The position numbers were made by a program, and so were the translations under genes. DNA of 27,129 nucleotides from a virus: positions 1 through 27,129 of IMG/VR virus record IMGVR_UViG_3300032401_000069. One strand, written 5' to 3'. The notes beneath the pieces were generated by a model. It was not told where the DNA came from, did not search any database, and saw only the letters and a list, made by a program, of their open reading frames with translations. Shown here in pieces: positions 1 through 6,877 of the stretch; positions within the stretch are counted from its first letter, which is position 1, and each line of letters starts with the position of its first letter.

Positions 1-363
1 GGTAGGTTATGTGTCCACTCACCCCCTTGCCTTCCCAAATGCTACCCCATAACCTTTAAAAAATTATGAGAAAAGAAAATTGCTCCCGGTGCGACAACCC
101 CTGACTAAAACCCCAAAAATATTGTGGGCCCTGTAAAAAAAAATATAATAGAAATCACAAACGCCCGACAATCCTACTCTTCTAATTATTATTCCAACCT
201 CCCCCCTCCCTTGTCCCATGTAGAACTTCCTCCATCTTAAATTGTGTTATGATTTAATTGCCTTGGGTGGGGTGGGTTTTGAAAAGTTCTTATTAAGGCC
301 AAAGGTTTTTTTACTTTTTCCTTCTGGCCCTCTCCTTGGAATTTTTCTTGTACTATTCAATGA

Positions 364-393
364 TTGATTTACACTCTACCCAAGGTTTATTAT
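364..393 (+). promoter_or_regulatory. Putative sigma70-type promoter for the plus-strand gene
   Basis: The sequence shows TTGATT (364-369) as a -35 element and TATTAT (388-393) as a -10 element, 18 bases apart. They lie upstream of a Shine-Dalgarno (AAGGAG at about 426-431) and the ATG at 440. The match is good for the -10 and moderate for the -35. The surrounding DNA is AT-rich, so chance matches are possible. Confidence 0.45.
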
Positions 394-404
394 ATTTTAT
401 TCAA

Positions 405-416
405 CTCAAATTTGAG
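405..416. promoter_or_regulatory. 12-bp perfect palindrome, possible operator
   Basis: CTCAAATTTGAG is a perfect palindrome lying just downstream of the putative -10 (388-393) and upstream of the ribosome binding site of the gene at 440. A dimeric repressor bound here would block this transcript. That role is an inference from symmetry and position only. Confidence 0.35.
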
Positions 417-439
417 CTTAACAAAAAGGAGATTTCAAA

Positions 440-808
440 ATGGAAATGGTACAAACGCAAGTTGAGGCAATGACAACTGAATCAATGGAATCAAATGTAA
501 AGCCCCTGACAAATGGTGCTGCTTTAAAAACAAATCCCAATGAAGTAACCGATCTTGAATTGGTATGGCATCAATCGGGAAAAGCGAATGAAAACCTTTA
601 CAATTTCTCTGCGGTCTTAGTTGGGAAAGGCGGTGTCCAATATTCTTATGACACTCAACTTGATTCAAAGGGCCTAACTTATTTCATGGAAAAAATAACT
701 AAAGAAGGTCTAAAGGGAATTAAGGGAATTAAGAACCATAGAGTTGGACTACAAGCGATCTATTGGCCAACTCCTACACCTGTAGATGCTGAGCCAGTAA
801 AAAATTAA
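440..808 (+). CDS. Hypothetical protein, 122 aa, only plus-strand gene
   Basis: I do not recognise this protein. It has a low-complexity polar N-terminus of about 35 residues rich in Met, Thr, Glu and Asn. A compact core follows (about residues 38-112) with aromatic and basic residues, including the motif GLKGIKGIKNHRVG around residues 90-103 and QAIYWPTPTP near the C-terminus. There is no signal peptide or membrane segment. The ATG is supported by AAGGAG about 8 bases upstream, and a plausible promoter and palindrome precede it. It is convergent with the lysis cluster and tRNA-like gene, and it stops six bases from the tRNA 3' end. Being the only gene on this strand, with its own promoter, suggests expression at a different time from the virion genes. 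It may be an early or accessory gene. Confidence 0.75.
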   Translation: MEMVQTQVEAMTTESMESNVKPLTNGAALKTNPNEVTDLELVWHQSGKANENLYNFSAVLVGKGGVQYSYDTQLDSKGLTYFMEKITKEGLKGIKGIKNHRVGLQAIYWPTPTPVDAEPVKN

Positions 809-814
809 TTTGAA

Positions 815-890
815 TGGTGGGGGCTGGAGTCGAACCAGCACCCCTGCCCTTTTTTGAGGGGCTGACTTCTGCCAGTTAAAATACCCCACC
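815..890 (-). tRNA. tRNA-like gene with enlarged anticodon loop
   Basis: Read on the minus strand, the acceptor arms GGTGGGG and CCCCACC pair over 7 bp, followed by discriminator A at 815. TA fills positions 8-9. The D-arm is TTTT / GAAG around an 8-base loop containing the conserved GG. The T-arm is a perfect GCTGG / CCAGC with loop TTCGACT, giving the usual GGTTCGA core. The anticodon arm is odd. The best stem (CAGCC / GGCAG) has an A-A mismatch and leaves an 11-base loop, or 9 bases with one extra C-G pair, instead of 7. The anticodon is therefore uncertain; CAA (Leu) would have a T before it, but there is no long variable arm. The CCA end is not encoded. The gene starts two bases after the stop codon of the membrane protein gene at 893, so it is probably co-transcribed with the lysis cluster. 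Confidence 0.6.
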
Positions 891-892
891 TA

Positions 893-1141
893 TTATTCTT
901 CATGGCTTTGATTTTCAGGATTACTTATCAAATATTCTTTCTCAGATTTTTCTTCTAAATGAAGCAAGATCACAAAAAAGAACCAAAATAAAATAACCAC
1001 AATATAGATCGGAAGCCTGTCTTTCCAGTTAATAGAAATATCCTCTGGGCAAAAGAAATCCGATCTTATCATTATGACTGTGGCCAACGTCCATAATCCA
1101 ATCCCAAAATAAATAAGTGAAATTAACAGAGCAAGGTTCAT
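893..1141 (-). CDS. Small two-helix membrane protein, 82 aa (holin-like?)
   Basis: The start is taken as the ATG at 1141, which overlaps the stop of the upstream secreted-protein gene as ATGA, a sign of translational coupling. An in-frame extension to 1174 would overlap that gene by 37 bases. The protein has two hydrophobic helices (about residues 2-25 and 43-61), joined by a polar loop containing one Cys. Its C-terminal tail (about 62-82) is strongly charged and Glu-rich. Size, topology and position beside the spanin genes fit a class II-type holin, but no family motif is recognisable, so the function is inferred from context. Another possibility is a membrane partner of the cysteine-rich exported protein encoded just upstream. 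Confidence 0.65.
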   Translation of the reverse strand: MNLALLISLIYFGIGLWTLATVIMIRSDFFCPEDISINWKDRLPIYIVVILFWFFFVILLHLEEKSEKEYLISNPENQSHEE

Positions 1142-1689
1142 TTTTGACCCATAGTTGTTGTGGTGACATTCCAATTTTCATCGGCTGGCTTTCCGTTTAT
1201 AAAATTATCCACACCACAAATCATTTTAACTTTTCCAGTTTCTTTCACATCAAGGATTGTTTCGTTTAAAGCCACTTCCTTATCAACTGCGTTTAAGCAA
1301 AACGTCAAAATATCTTTCATGGAAAGAATTTGTTCGCAAGTTACAGAATAGGTGAGGGCCACAGTAGAGCAAGTTTCTTTAAAGCCTGTGCATTTAAAAG
1401 GAGAGTCGGGCCAACCGCAAGGAGTACAAACTTTTGGGGCCTTGATGTTTGGTTTGGTTGTTATGGCAGTAGTACACATTTTTCTTGAGTTATGAAATGT
1501 CCCTGAGCCATCCGTTGTCTGCACCCATTCAATTCTTTCGTCCTTACAGGTAATTTTAATATCTGTGGGTGGGATTTGATTATGCCATCTTCCAGGGTCA
1601 GTACAACCTGATTTTAGATCAGAAATCCCATCGTCCCCAAATAAAGTAATTGAAAATAACAAAGACAATAAAACTAAAAAAGCTTTCAC
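1138..1689 (-). CDS. Exported ten-cysteine protein, 183 aa
   Basis: The best start is the GTG at 1689, which gives a textbook signal peptide: MKAFLVLLSLLFSITLFG, with a basic n-region and a hydrophobic core, and cleavage expected near the Gly-Asp-Asp at 18-20. AAAAGGG precedes that GTG by six bases. A TTG at 1707 would add six residues but has no good Shine-Dalgarno. The mature part holds ten cysteines, including CTPC and closely spaced FKC and ETC pairs, which suggests several disulphides and a periplasmic or outer location. I recognise no family. It lies between the outer spanin and a two-helix membrane protein, to which it is coupled by ATGA. A role in lysis, superinfection exclusion or surface change is possible, but none is shown by the sequence. 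Confidence 0.7.
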   Translation of the reverse strand: MKAFLVLLSLLFSITLFGDDGISDLKSGCTDPGRWHNQIPPTDIKITCKDERIEWVQTTDGSGTFHNSRKMCTTAITTKPNIKAPKVCTPCGWPDSPFKCTGFKETCSTVALTYSVTCEQILSMKDILTFCLNAVDKEVALNETILDVKETGKVKMICGVDNFINGKPADENWNVTTTTMGQK

Positions 1690-1734
1690 GGTAAACCCTT
1701 TTGCCAATCGGCCATTAATTATTGTTTAAAAAAA

Positions 1735-1875
1735 TTATTTTGTTACTTTAATTTCCATTTCAGGCTCAGGGCAATCGGTGGGTGAACCAATGCATATCTT
1801 CCCACTATGCTCCGCTGTCATTGAGCATCCAACTCCAAGTATGAGAAAAGATAAAATTACCAATAGCTTTATCAA
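1735..1875 (-). CDS. Outer-membrane spanin-like lipoprotein, 46 aa (o-spanin)
   Basis: This short gene starts with TTG at 1875, five bases after the stop of the inner spanin, and has GGGAG seven bases upstream within the end of that gene. The product begins MIKLLVILSFLILGVGC. That is a short basic start, a hydrophobic stretch and a lipobox (LGVGC) placing the lipidated cysteine at residue 17. The mature peptide of 30 residues has two more Cys and several Pro. Known outer spanins (Rz1 type) are small lipoproteins, often proline-rich, encoded with the inner spanin, and the pair fuses inner and outer membranes at lysis. The identification rests on the lipobox and the neighbour, not on sequence similarity. 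Because it is short and uses TTG it is easily missed by gene finders. Confidence 0.72.
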   Translation of the reverse strand: MIKLLVILSFLILGVGCSMTAEHSGKICIGSPTDCPEPEMEIKVTK

Positions 1876-1879
1876 TTAC

Positions 1880-2080
1880 TTACTCCCGGTTTTTTTTAAT
1901 GTGCTTAATTTCTTCTTGTTTTTTTTGTTCATGTTTCTCGGTGTTGACTTCGTTTTTACTGTTTTTTTCGCATTTTTCAAAATATTCTCTCCTGTGTTTT
2001 TGGTTAATGCTGTCAATCTTAAGTCCTGTTACTGCAAAAATCAATATCAAAATAATAAATAACAGAAAGTTAAGATGCAT
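1880..2080 (-). CDS. Inner-membrane spanin-like protein, 66 aa (i-spanin)
   Basis: The ATG at 2080 is preceded at 8 bases by GAGG, which lies inside the last codons of the 1427-aa tail gene. The product has a single N-terminal hydrophobic segment (residues 3-20). A very hydrophilic Lys/Glu-rich helix follows (about 21-66) that should form a coiled coil, with one Cys near residue 37. This is the architecture of inner spanins (Rz type), which act in the periplasm with an outer-membrane lipoprotein in the last step of lysis. The next gene encodes exactly such a lipoprotein. At 66 aa it is short for the family, so reach across the periplasm would be limited. The call comes from topology and context. 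Confidence 0.7.
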   Translation of the reverse strand: MHLNFLLFIILILIFAVTGLKIDSINQKHRREYFEKCEKNSKNEVNTEKHEQKKQEEIKHIKKNRE

Positions 2081-2081
2081 T

Positions 2082-5000
2082 TTAAAAACCTCGATTTATT
2101 ATTCCTCTAATTCTCAAGAAGGTTCCTGAGATATTTTGAACGACTCCGCTTCCTGAGTAAATCGCTCCGTAATCAGCCGAATCATTTGCTGGCCATTTTA
2201 TTCCAATGTAATTGCGATATAAAGTTTTACCAATCCTTTCACCTGACCACGATGCTGAACCTGAGATCATTCCAATGGAAGTCATTCTAACGGAATCATA
2301 AAGCTCAAAGAGTGTTGAACGATTATCAGGCATAACCAATAATTCTTCAAAGGCTTGGGATACGCCGAAATTATGATAAACTTTAAAGAAATCAGGTGTC
2401 CCTGTAGCTTGTTGTAGATCGGTCAAGTCTACAACGGTAATTCCATTGTAGGCATATTCGGTGTCAACTAACAGATTCCCATTGGTTTTATTTATCTCTG
2501 CGATTGGAAAAGCAATGGTTTCAACCCATCGGCTGGTTTGATTGGTGTAGGCAATATTTTTATCTATTCCGAGGTAGCTTAAATTGGTTTGCGGATTAAA
2601 CCTAAGCATTTGATCGAATGGAATTAAATAGTCTTTAGCAGGGTCGTCACAAATAGGGAAGTATCGGAAGTCGAAGAAATAACCGCCCCGGCCCGAAGCT
2701 TCTCTCCCCATTTGGATATTGTTAAAAATGCTAATTCTTGCAGTTGAGGGAACCATTATTCCGACAATGCCATTGACTTCAAGGCGGTAAATAAATCCAT
2801 CATAGGAAAATTTAATGTGATACCAAATGCCATCATTGCATTGATATGAAAAATGGTTTCCGCCTAAGGAAATATCCCATGAGGTTCCAGTTGAACTCAG
2901 ATATAAATCGAAGCCCACGTTACTATAGTTATAATCCACATTAAAATTATATCCAGCGAGCGCACCTGAGAATATTGAGGTTGCTCCTGAGTTTGAAGCC
3001 GTGAGGGGTGAAAATTTACACTCTAATGTAAAAGCGTTTTTATTAAAGCCTACACTTCTTGCAAAAGAAATATTGGCCCCATCTTCTAGTTTCAGCACAG
3101 GGAAACCAGCATAGGTAATGGGATCAACAACCCCAACTACTCCTGTTACTACTCCTTTATTTCCATACTGATCTAAAATTTCTGTGGGAGTATTCCCTAC
3201 AATCGAATAGAATTTTAAATCCTGAATACCAAAATGGCTTGTTGTCCCGACATTGGTAGCATCTACATCTAATCTATAGTAACTGTATGGCACAATATTT
3301 TCTAAAAAATAATATGTTGCTGTGTAATTGACCCATAGTAATTTACCAATCACATTAGAAAGGACAGTCCATACGGCCCCATCATTTGAGCCTCGAAATC
3401 TGAAATTTTTTGGCGTGTATAAAGTCGGGTCTTGTGGAAGTGTTATGGTAACGGCTTTAATTAATGTGGGTGTTGGAAGTTGAATTTGCAAATAGCCAGC
3501 GGCCTGTTGTCCTGAGCTTGGCCTCCAATAAGTTAAGCCACTATTATCGAAAGCATACCAGGCAGGGCTTGTACCACTATTGTCTGAGGAAGCTGAAGTA
3601 ACATAACCTGAAGGCGTGGTGTTTGAAGTCATAACAGGTGTTTCGTTTGTCGAAGTGAATAACTCTGGCTGTCCATTCCAAAAAATAGGTGTTCCAGGCA
3701 GAAAAAGATTTTCATCAAGTGTGAGTGTAGCTTCGTCCCCTATAATCCAAGGGATTCGATATTTTCCAGAAATAGCAACACTTCCATTACTCCTAAACTT
3801 CGACTCAACAAAAGTGTTCCCCTCAAATAGATCAATAAATGTTTTTGATGGGCCTTCAAGTAAAATATTATAAGTCCCAACATCATTAAACCCAGCAGCA
3901 AAAGCATGGAATGAAGGCTTCACGCTTTCATAGTAGGCCAATCTTATTTTTTCTTTGAAAAAATCTATTTCAGCAATTTGAACTTCTCCTGTGGTGTTGT
4001 AGTTATCAAGCCAGTCAAATTTAAAATATTTAAAAGGCTGAGTGCTAGAAAGAAGTGTGAAAACTTTAGTAACACCGCCTTGCCAACCTGTGGTGTCTTG
4101 TTGATAGTCAATGGGACTAAATGTAACGCCATCAATAGAACCTTCCAATGAAAAAGTTTTCGGATTACTATCAAGTGTTGAGGTAATGGAATAGCTTTTA
4201 ATCGGTTGAGCTTTTTCCGTGAAAAATGTTAAAGGGGTTGTAGTGCTTCCAGTCCAAACAGTTTCCATTTTTTTATCTAACACCACTCTGGAAGGAAACA
4301 AATGGTTAGGGACAGGATTTTCATTATTTAATAATTCTAACTTCCCAATATCTACATACGTCCCTCCGTTGTTCGCTGTAATATAAAGCCTATAGCAGCT
4401 AAAGGCCCTTCTGTTGGCCTCTGGAATTGTGTAGACAGTTCTTACGTTTTGAGAAAGTGCTGTTTGATTTACTTGAGTGTCGATTGTAACAAAATTAAAC
4501 CCATCATAAGAACCTTGAAAATACCAATCTCTAGGATTGCTGACCCTGGACGTGGCTTCGTTCGCTGTGGTGATTGCATAAGATATTACAAAGCTTGAAG
4601 ATTTTAAATTTAATTGAACCCATTGAGGCATAGGCTGTCCAGAAAGGGAAAGCCAACAATCGGTATGCGCATTATTTACATAATTGAAAGCTTTCCAAGC
4701 CGGGTAGCTGCCCCCTGAGTATTCAGAGCTTGCGCTTGCGATTAAAGGCGCAGGGGTCGTATGTGAGGTCATTGCCTGATAGGTGGAATAAGGTAATGCA
4801 TGATTTAAATTGCCTTCATAAATTCCAAACCCTGCGACTGGAAAAGTTTTAGATAAAAGATGGTTTTCTATTGTCCTGTTAAATCTCAAATTAGTAACAT
4901 AAACACCGTCTAAATTAGCTTCAATCATTCTAAAATCGTCAATATTTATTGGAGGTGGAGGTGATGAAAATCTCATATCATCAATAATGACTCCTATTGC

Positions 5001-6365
5001 AACGGCCATACGAAAATCCTTTATTATAACACTCGGACTAAGGGCATGAAGGCTTAGGTCTTTTATTATTACACCGACAACTAATTCTTCATATACCCTA
5101 AAATTATTTAAAAGAACTGGAGCCGCTGGGGCAAAAACTCTGAAATCATCAATTTGAACAGGCGTGGCTACATAAAATCTATTATCTTGAATTATTACAG
5201 GTGGGGGAACGGCCTTCACTCGAAGGTCATTCATCATGACCCCAACTTTGATCGCATTTAAACGATGATTTTGAATTACTATAGGTGGGGAAACGGCTTT
5301 GATTCTAAAATCTTGAAGTGTCACTCCAATTTGCGGAGCATCTACTCGAAAATTATTTAACATTATTCCCACAATAGGGGAATTGATTCTAAAATTTTGA
5401 ATTGATACAGGTGGGAGAACTGCTTTGATTCTAAAATCTTGAAGGATTACTGATTTAGAAGGGGTTCCACTAGAAGGCTGTTGCCCTGTGACTCTTAAAG
5501 AAGAAATCCTACTTGCGTTTGTTGGTACTGCCCCACCTGACCCTGCACTAATTGAAACTCTAAAATATTTATAACCAATGCTAGGAATAGGAAGTACATA
5601 TTGTTTTACATAAATAACATTTGACCAAGTAATGCCTGTTTGCGTATCTAGTGTTTCCCAAATAAGTTTATCATTAGACCCCTGAAATTCCCAATCAAGT
5701 GGGGCATTGTCAGAGGCCGAATTATAACTTGTTCCTAGTGTGTAAGATGCGACCGAAATTTCTTCATTTAAAAAAATCTGTAGCCACATAGGATAAGAAC
5801 CATTAAATCCTCTCCAAATTGATGATGAACTTGATTGGTTATTATCAAAGGCTTCCCAAGGCGGTGAATCACTTTGATTACTGCTCGCTGAGGCAATAAA
5901 TGGAACAGGAGCAGTATTAGAGAGCATGTTAGGGGGGTAAATATCTCCTTCACCGCCTATGAAGTAAGTAAGTCCAACAAGAGGGAATGAATTAATCCCA
6001 GTATTAGAAATCCTCCAATAGTTATATGCAGTTCCCGGTGAATTACAATTAAAACCGTAAGTAAAATTTGAAGCGAATGTAACAGTTCTTGAATCAACTA
6101 AATTCCAATCAGTTCCATTTGAGCTTCCCTCTAATTTAAAATTAAATGTCCCTGTCGTAACTCCGGCTTGTATTTCATAATAGGTAACATCATTTGGAGT
6201 TGGAAATTGAAGCTGTAGCCACACACCTGTGGTTAGAGTATATCCTGATTCAGTTGTCCTGTTAAATTCTTGCCAAGCTGTAGCCGAAGAATTACTAGAG
6301 GTAACAATATACCCACTAGGAAGGGTGTTTGATGTCATTAGTGGAGTTACATTCTGTAAGGCCAT
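2082..6365 (-). CDS. Giant modular discoidin/LamG tail protein, 1427 aa
   Basis: This is a probable receptor-binding or fibre protein built from modules. Discoidin (F5/8 type C)-like domains lie at about 1-145, 146-300, 531-680, 695-800 (degenerate) and 911-1055. Each has an N-terminal MTSNTxPSGY-like or related start, an AF(D/N) motif, 'WYFQGSxDG'-like strands and a YFR/YYR end. Residues 306-501 form fourteen short repeats. A LamG/concanavalin-like jelly roll lies at about 1060-1240. The last about 190 residues resemble the end of the 1101-aa tail protein (WPANxSAD ... GSGV ... GIINRGF). It lacks the tailspike-like N-terminal domain of its two paralogous neighbours, so it must attach to the virion in another way. 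The ATG at 6365 has AGGAG nine bases upstream. Discoidin and LamG folds commonly bind glycans; the target here is unknown. It is the last virion gene before the lysis cluster. Confidence 0.85.
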   Translation of the reverse strand: MALQNVTPLMTSNTLPSGYIVTSSNSSATAWQEFNRTTESGYTLTTGVWLQLQFPTPNDVTYYEIQAGVTTGTFNFKLEGSSNGTDWNLVDSRTVTFASNFTYGFNCNSPGTAYNYWRISNTGINSFPLVGLTYFIGGEGDIYPPNMLSNTAPVPFIASASSNQSDSPPWEAFDNNQSSSSSIWRGFNGSYPMWLQIFLNEEISVASYTLGTSYNSASDNAPLDWEFQGSNDKLIWETLDTQTGITWSNVIYVKQYVLPIPSIGYKYFRVSISAGSGGAVPTNASRISSLRVTGQQPSSGTPSKSVILQDFRIKAVLPPVSIQNFRINSPIVGIMLNNFRVDAPQIGVTLQDFRIKAVSPPIVIQNHRLNAIKVGVMMNDLRVKAVPPPVIIQDNRFYVATPVQIDDFRVFAPAAPVLLNNFRVYEELVVGVIIKDLSLHALSPSVIIKDFRMAVAIGVIIDDMRFSSPPPPINIDDFRMIEANLDGVYVTNLRFNRTIENHLLSKTFPVAGFGIYEGNLNHALPYSTYQAMTSHTTPAPLIASASSEYSGGSYPAWKAFNYVNNAHTDCWLSLSGQPMPQWVQLNLKSSSFVISYAITTANEATSRVSNPRDWYFQGSYDGFNFVTIDTQVNQTALSQNVRTVYTIPEANRRAFSCYRLYITANNGGTYVDIGKLELLNNENPVPNHLFPSRVVLDKKMETVWTGSTTTPLTFFTEKAQPIKSYSITSTLDSNPKTFSLEGSIDGVTFSPIDYQQDTTGWQGGVTKVFTLLSSTQPFKYFKFDWLDNYNTTGEVQIAEIDFFKEKIRLAYYESVKPSFHAFAAGFNDVGTYNILLEGPSKTFIDLFEGNTFVESKFRSNGSVAISGKYRIPWIIGDEATLTLDENLFLPGTPIFWNGQPELFTSTNETPVMTSNTTPSGYVTSASSDNSGTSPAWYAFDNSGLTYWRPSSGQQAAGYLQIQLPTPTLIKAVTITLPQDPTLYTPKNFRFRGSNDGAVWTVLSNVIGKLLWVNYTATYYFLENIVPYSYYRLDVDATNVGTTSHFGIQDLKFYSIVGNTPTEILDQYGNKGVVTGVVGVVDPITYAGFPVLKLEDGANISFARSVGFNKNAFTLECKFSPLTASNSGATSIFSGALAGYNFNVDYNYSNVGFDLYLSSTGTSWDISLGGNHFSYQCNDGIWYHIKFSYDGFIYRLEVNGIVGIMVPSTARISIFNNIQMGREASGRGGYFFDFRYFPICDDPAKDYLIPFDQMLRFNPQTNLSYLGIDKNIAYTNQTSRWVETIAFPIAEINKTNGNLLVDTEYAYNGITVVDLTDLQQATGTPDFFKVYHNFGVSQAFEELLVMPDNRSTLFELYDSVRMTSIGMISGSASWSGERIGKTLYRNYIGIKWPANDSADYGAIYSGSGVVQNISGTFLRIRGIINRGF
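4863..5450 (-). repeat. Fourteen tandem 12-15-residue 'DFR' repeats (coding)
   Basis: Residues 306-501 of the 1427-aa protein consist of fourteen uninterrupted units of 12-15 residues. The consensus is hydrophobic-x-hydrophobic-(Q/N/D/K)-(D/N)-(F/L)-R-hydrophobic, followed by a short Ala/Pro-rich turn. Examples are VILQDFRIKAVLPP, GVMMNDLRVKAVPPP and VQIDDFRVFAPAAP. Units with and without a leading Gly tend to alternate. Some units keep near-identical DNA (for example at about 5289-5320 and 5418-5445), which points to expansion by duplication. The alternating hydrophobic pattern suggests one beta-strand per unit stacked into a fibre or solenoid; this is an inference. Confidence 0.85.
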
Positions 6366-6390
6366 CTCTAAAAACTCCTATCTTAAAAGA

Positions 6391-6858
6391 TTACGGAGTC
6401 CCAGGGATTGAGCTTTCCAACAAATAAATCCTAAAATATCTATAGGCCACAGAAGGCGCACCTAAAGTAAATGTTTGAGTTGTTTGCCCAGCACCCCAAG
6501 TAACATTTGGCTGAGCATCAACCGCTGTCCAAGCTAAATTGTTTGCCGAGCCTTCTAAAATAAAAGATTTCGGAGCAGCCATATTTTGAGCAGCATCGTT
6601 TGTTGTGGTAATAGTGTAAGAGGTAATGGATTTTGGAGTTGAGAGATCAATTGAAAGCCAATCACCCGGAGTAAATTCAGCCGCCGCTTGCCAGCCTGTT
6701 GTATTACTAGAGTCGAAAGCCAAATAAGCGTTTGCATTGTTTTGGCTTGCAGCCGCTACATAGGGCGAAGGGACTGTATTGGAACTCATATTTGGTGGAT
6801 AAGTTACTGTAGCTTGAAGAAATCCACCAAGAGAAAAAGCTTTAGAAAGAAAATTCAT
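6391..6858 (-). CDS. Free-standing discoidin-domain protein, 155 aa
   Basis: After about 20 N-terminal residues (MNFLSKAFSLGGFLQATV) the whole protein is a single discoidin (F5/8 type C)-like domain. It shows PPNMSSNTVPSPYVAAAS, then AYLAFDSSNTTGW, GDWLSIDLSTPKSITSYTI, APKSFILEGS and AYRYFRIYLL, in the order seen in the neighbours. It is most like the C-terminal domain of the 857-aa tail protein just upstream; both even end in Gly-x-Pro. It therefore looks like a duplicated copy of that domain that lacks the inserted module. AAGGAG precedes the ATG. It lies between two large tail proteins, so it may be a small adhesin, a fibre tip or an accessory of the 1427-aa protein. The N-terminal segment could be its attachment point. 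Confidence 0.8.
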   Translation of the reverse strand: MNFLSKAFSLGGFLQATVTYPPNMSSNTVPSPYVAAASQNNANAYLAFDSSNTTGWQAAAEFTPGDWLSIDLSTPKSITSYTITTTNDAAQNMAAPKSFILEGSANNLAWTAVDAQPNVTWGAGQTTQTFTLGAPSVAYRYFRIYLLESSIPGTP

Positions 6859-6877
6859 ATATTACTCCTTATTTAAA

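Larger units (their letters stand above)
1..439. other. Non-coding leader region left of the plus-strand gene
   Basis: I see no credible gene on either strand here. The stretch is rich in homopolymer runs, including a C-rich block at about 200-221 whose minus strand has three G-runs plus a GG. It carries a loose inverted repeat (TTAAAT at 237-242, ATTTAA at 252-257) and, near its right end, a plausible promoter and a 12-bp palindrome annotated separately. No tRNA T-arm signature was found. Its likely job is control of the gene at 440-808; anything further (origin, packaging site) is not supported. Confidence 0.6.

Noticed and set aside
70-140. Possible second tRNA on the minus strand
   Set aside because: The segment GGGGTTGTCGCACC looks slightly like a T-arm, but it lacks the TTCGA core and no acceptor stem closes around it.
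202-221. G-quadruplex candidate on the minus strand
   Set aside because: Only three clean G-runs of three or more plus a GG are present, in a region of mixed homopolymers; too weak to call.
337-365. Alternative plus-strand promoter with TTGGAA
   Set aside because: The matching -10 (AATGAT) is poor; the TTGATT/TATTAT pair nearby is better placed and better matched.
1778-2062. Plus-strand open frame of 94 codons with hydrophobic stretches
   Set aside because: It is antisense to the spanin pair. The Phe runs come from the Lys/Glu codons of the inner spanin.
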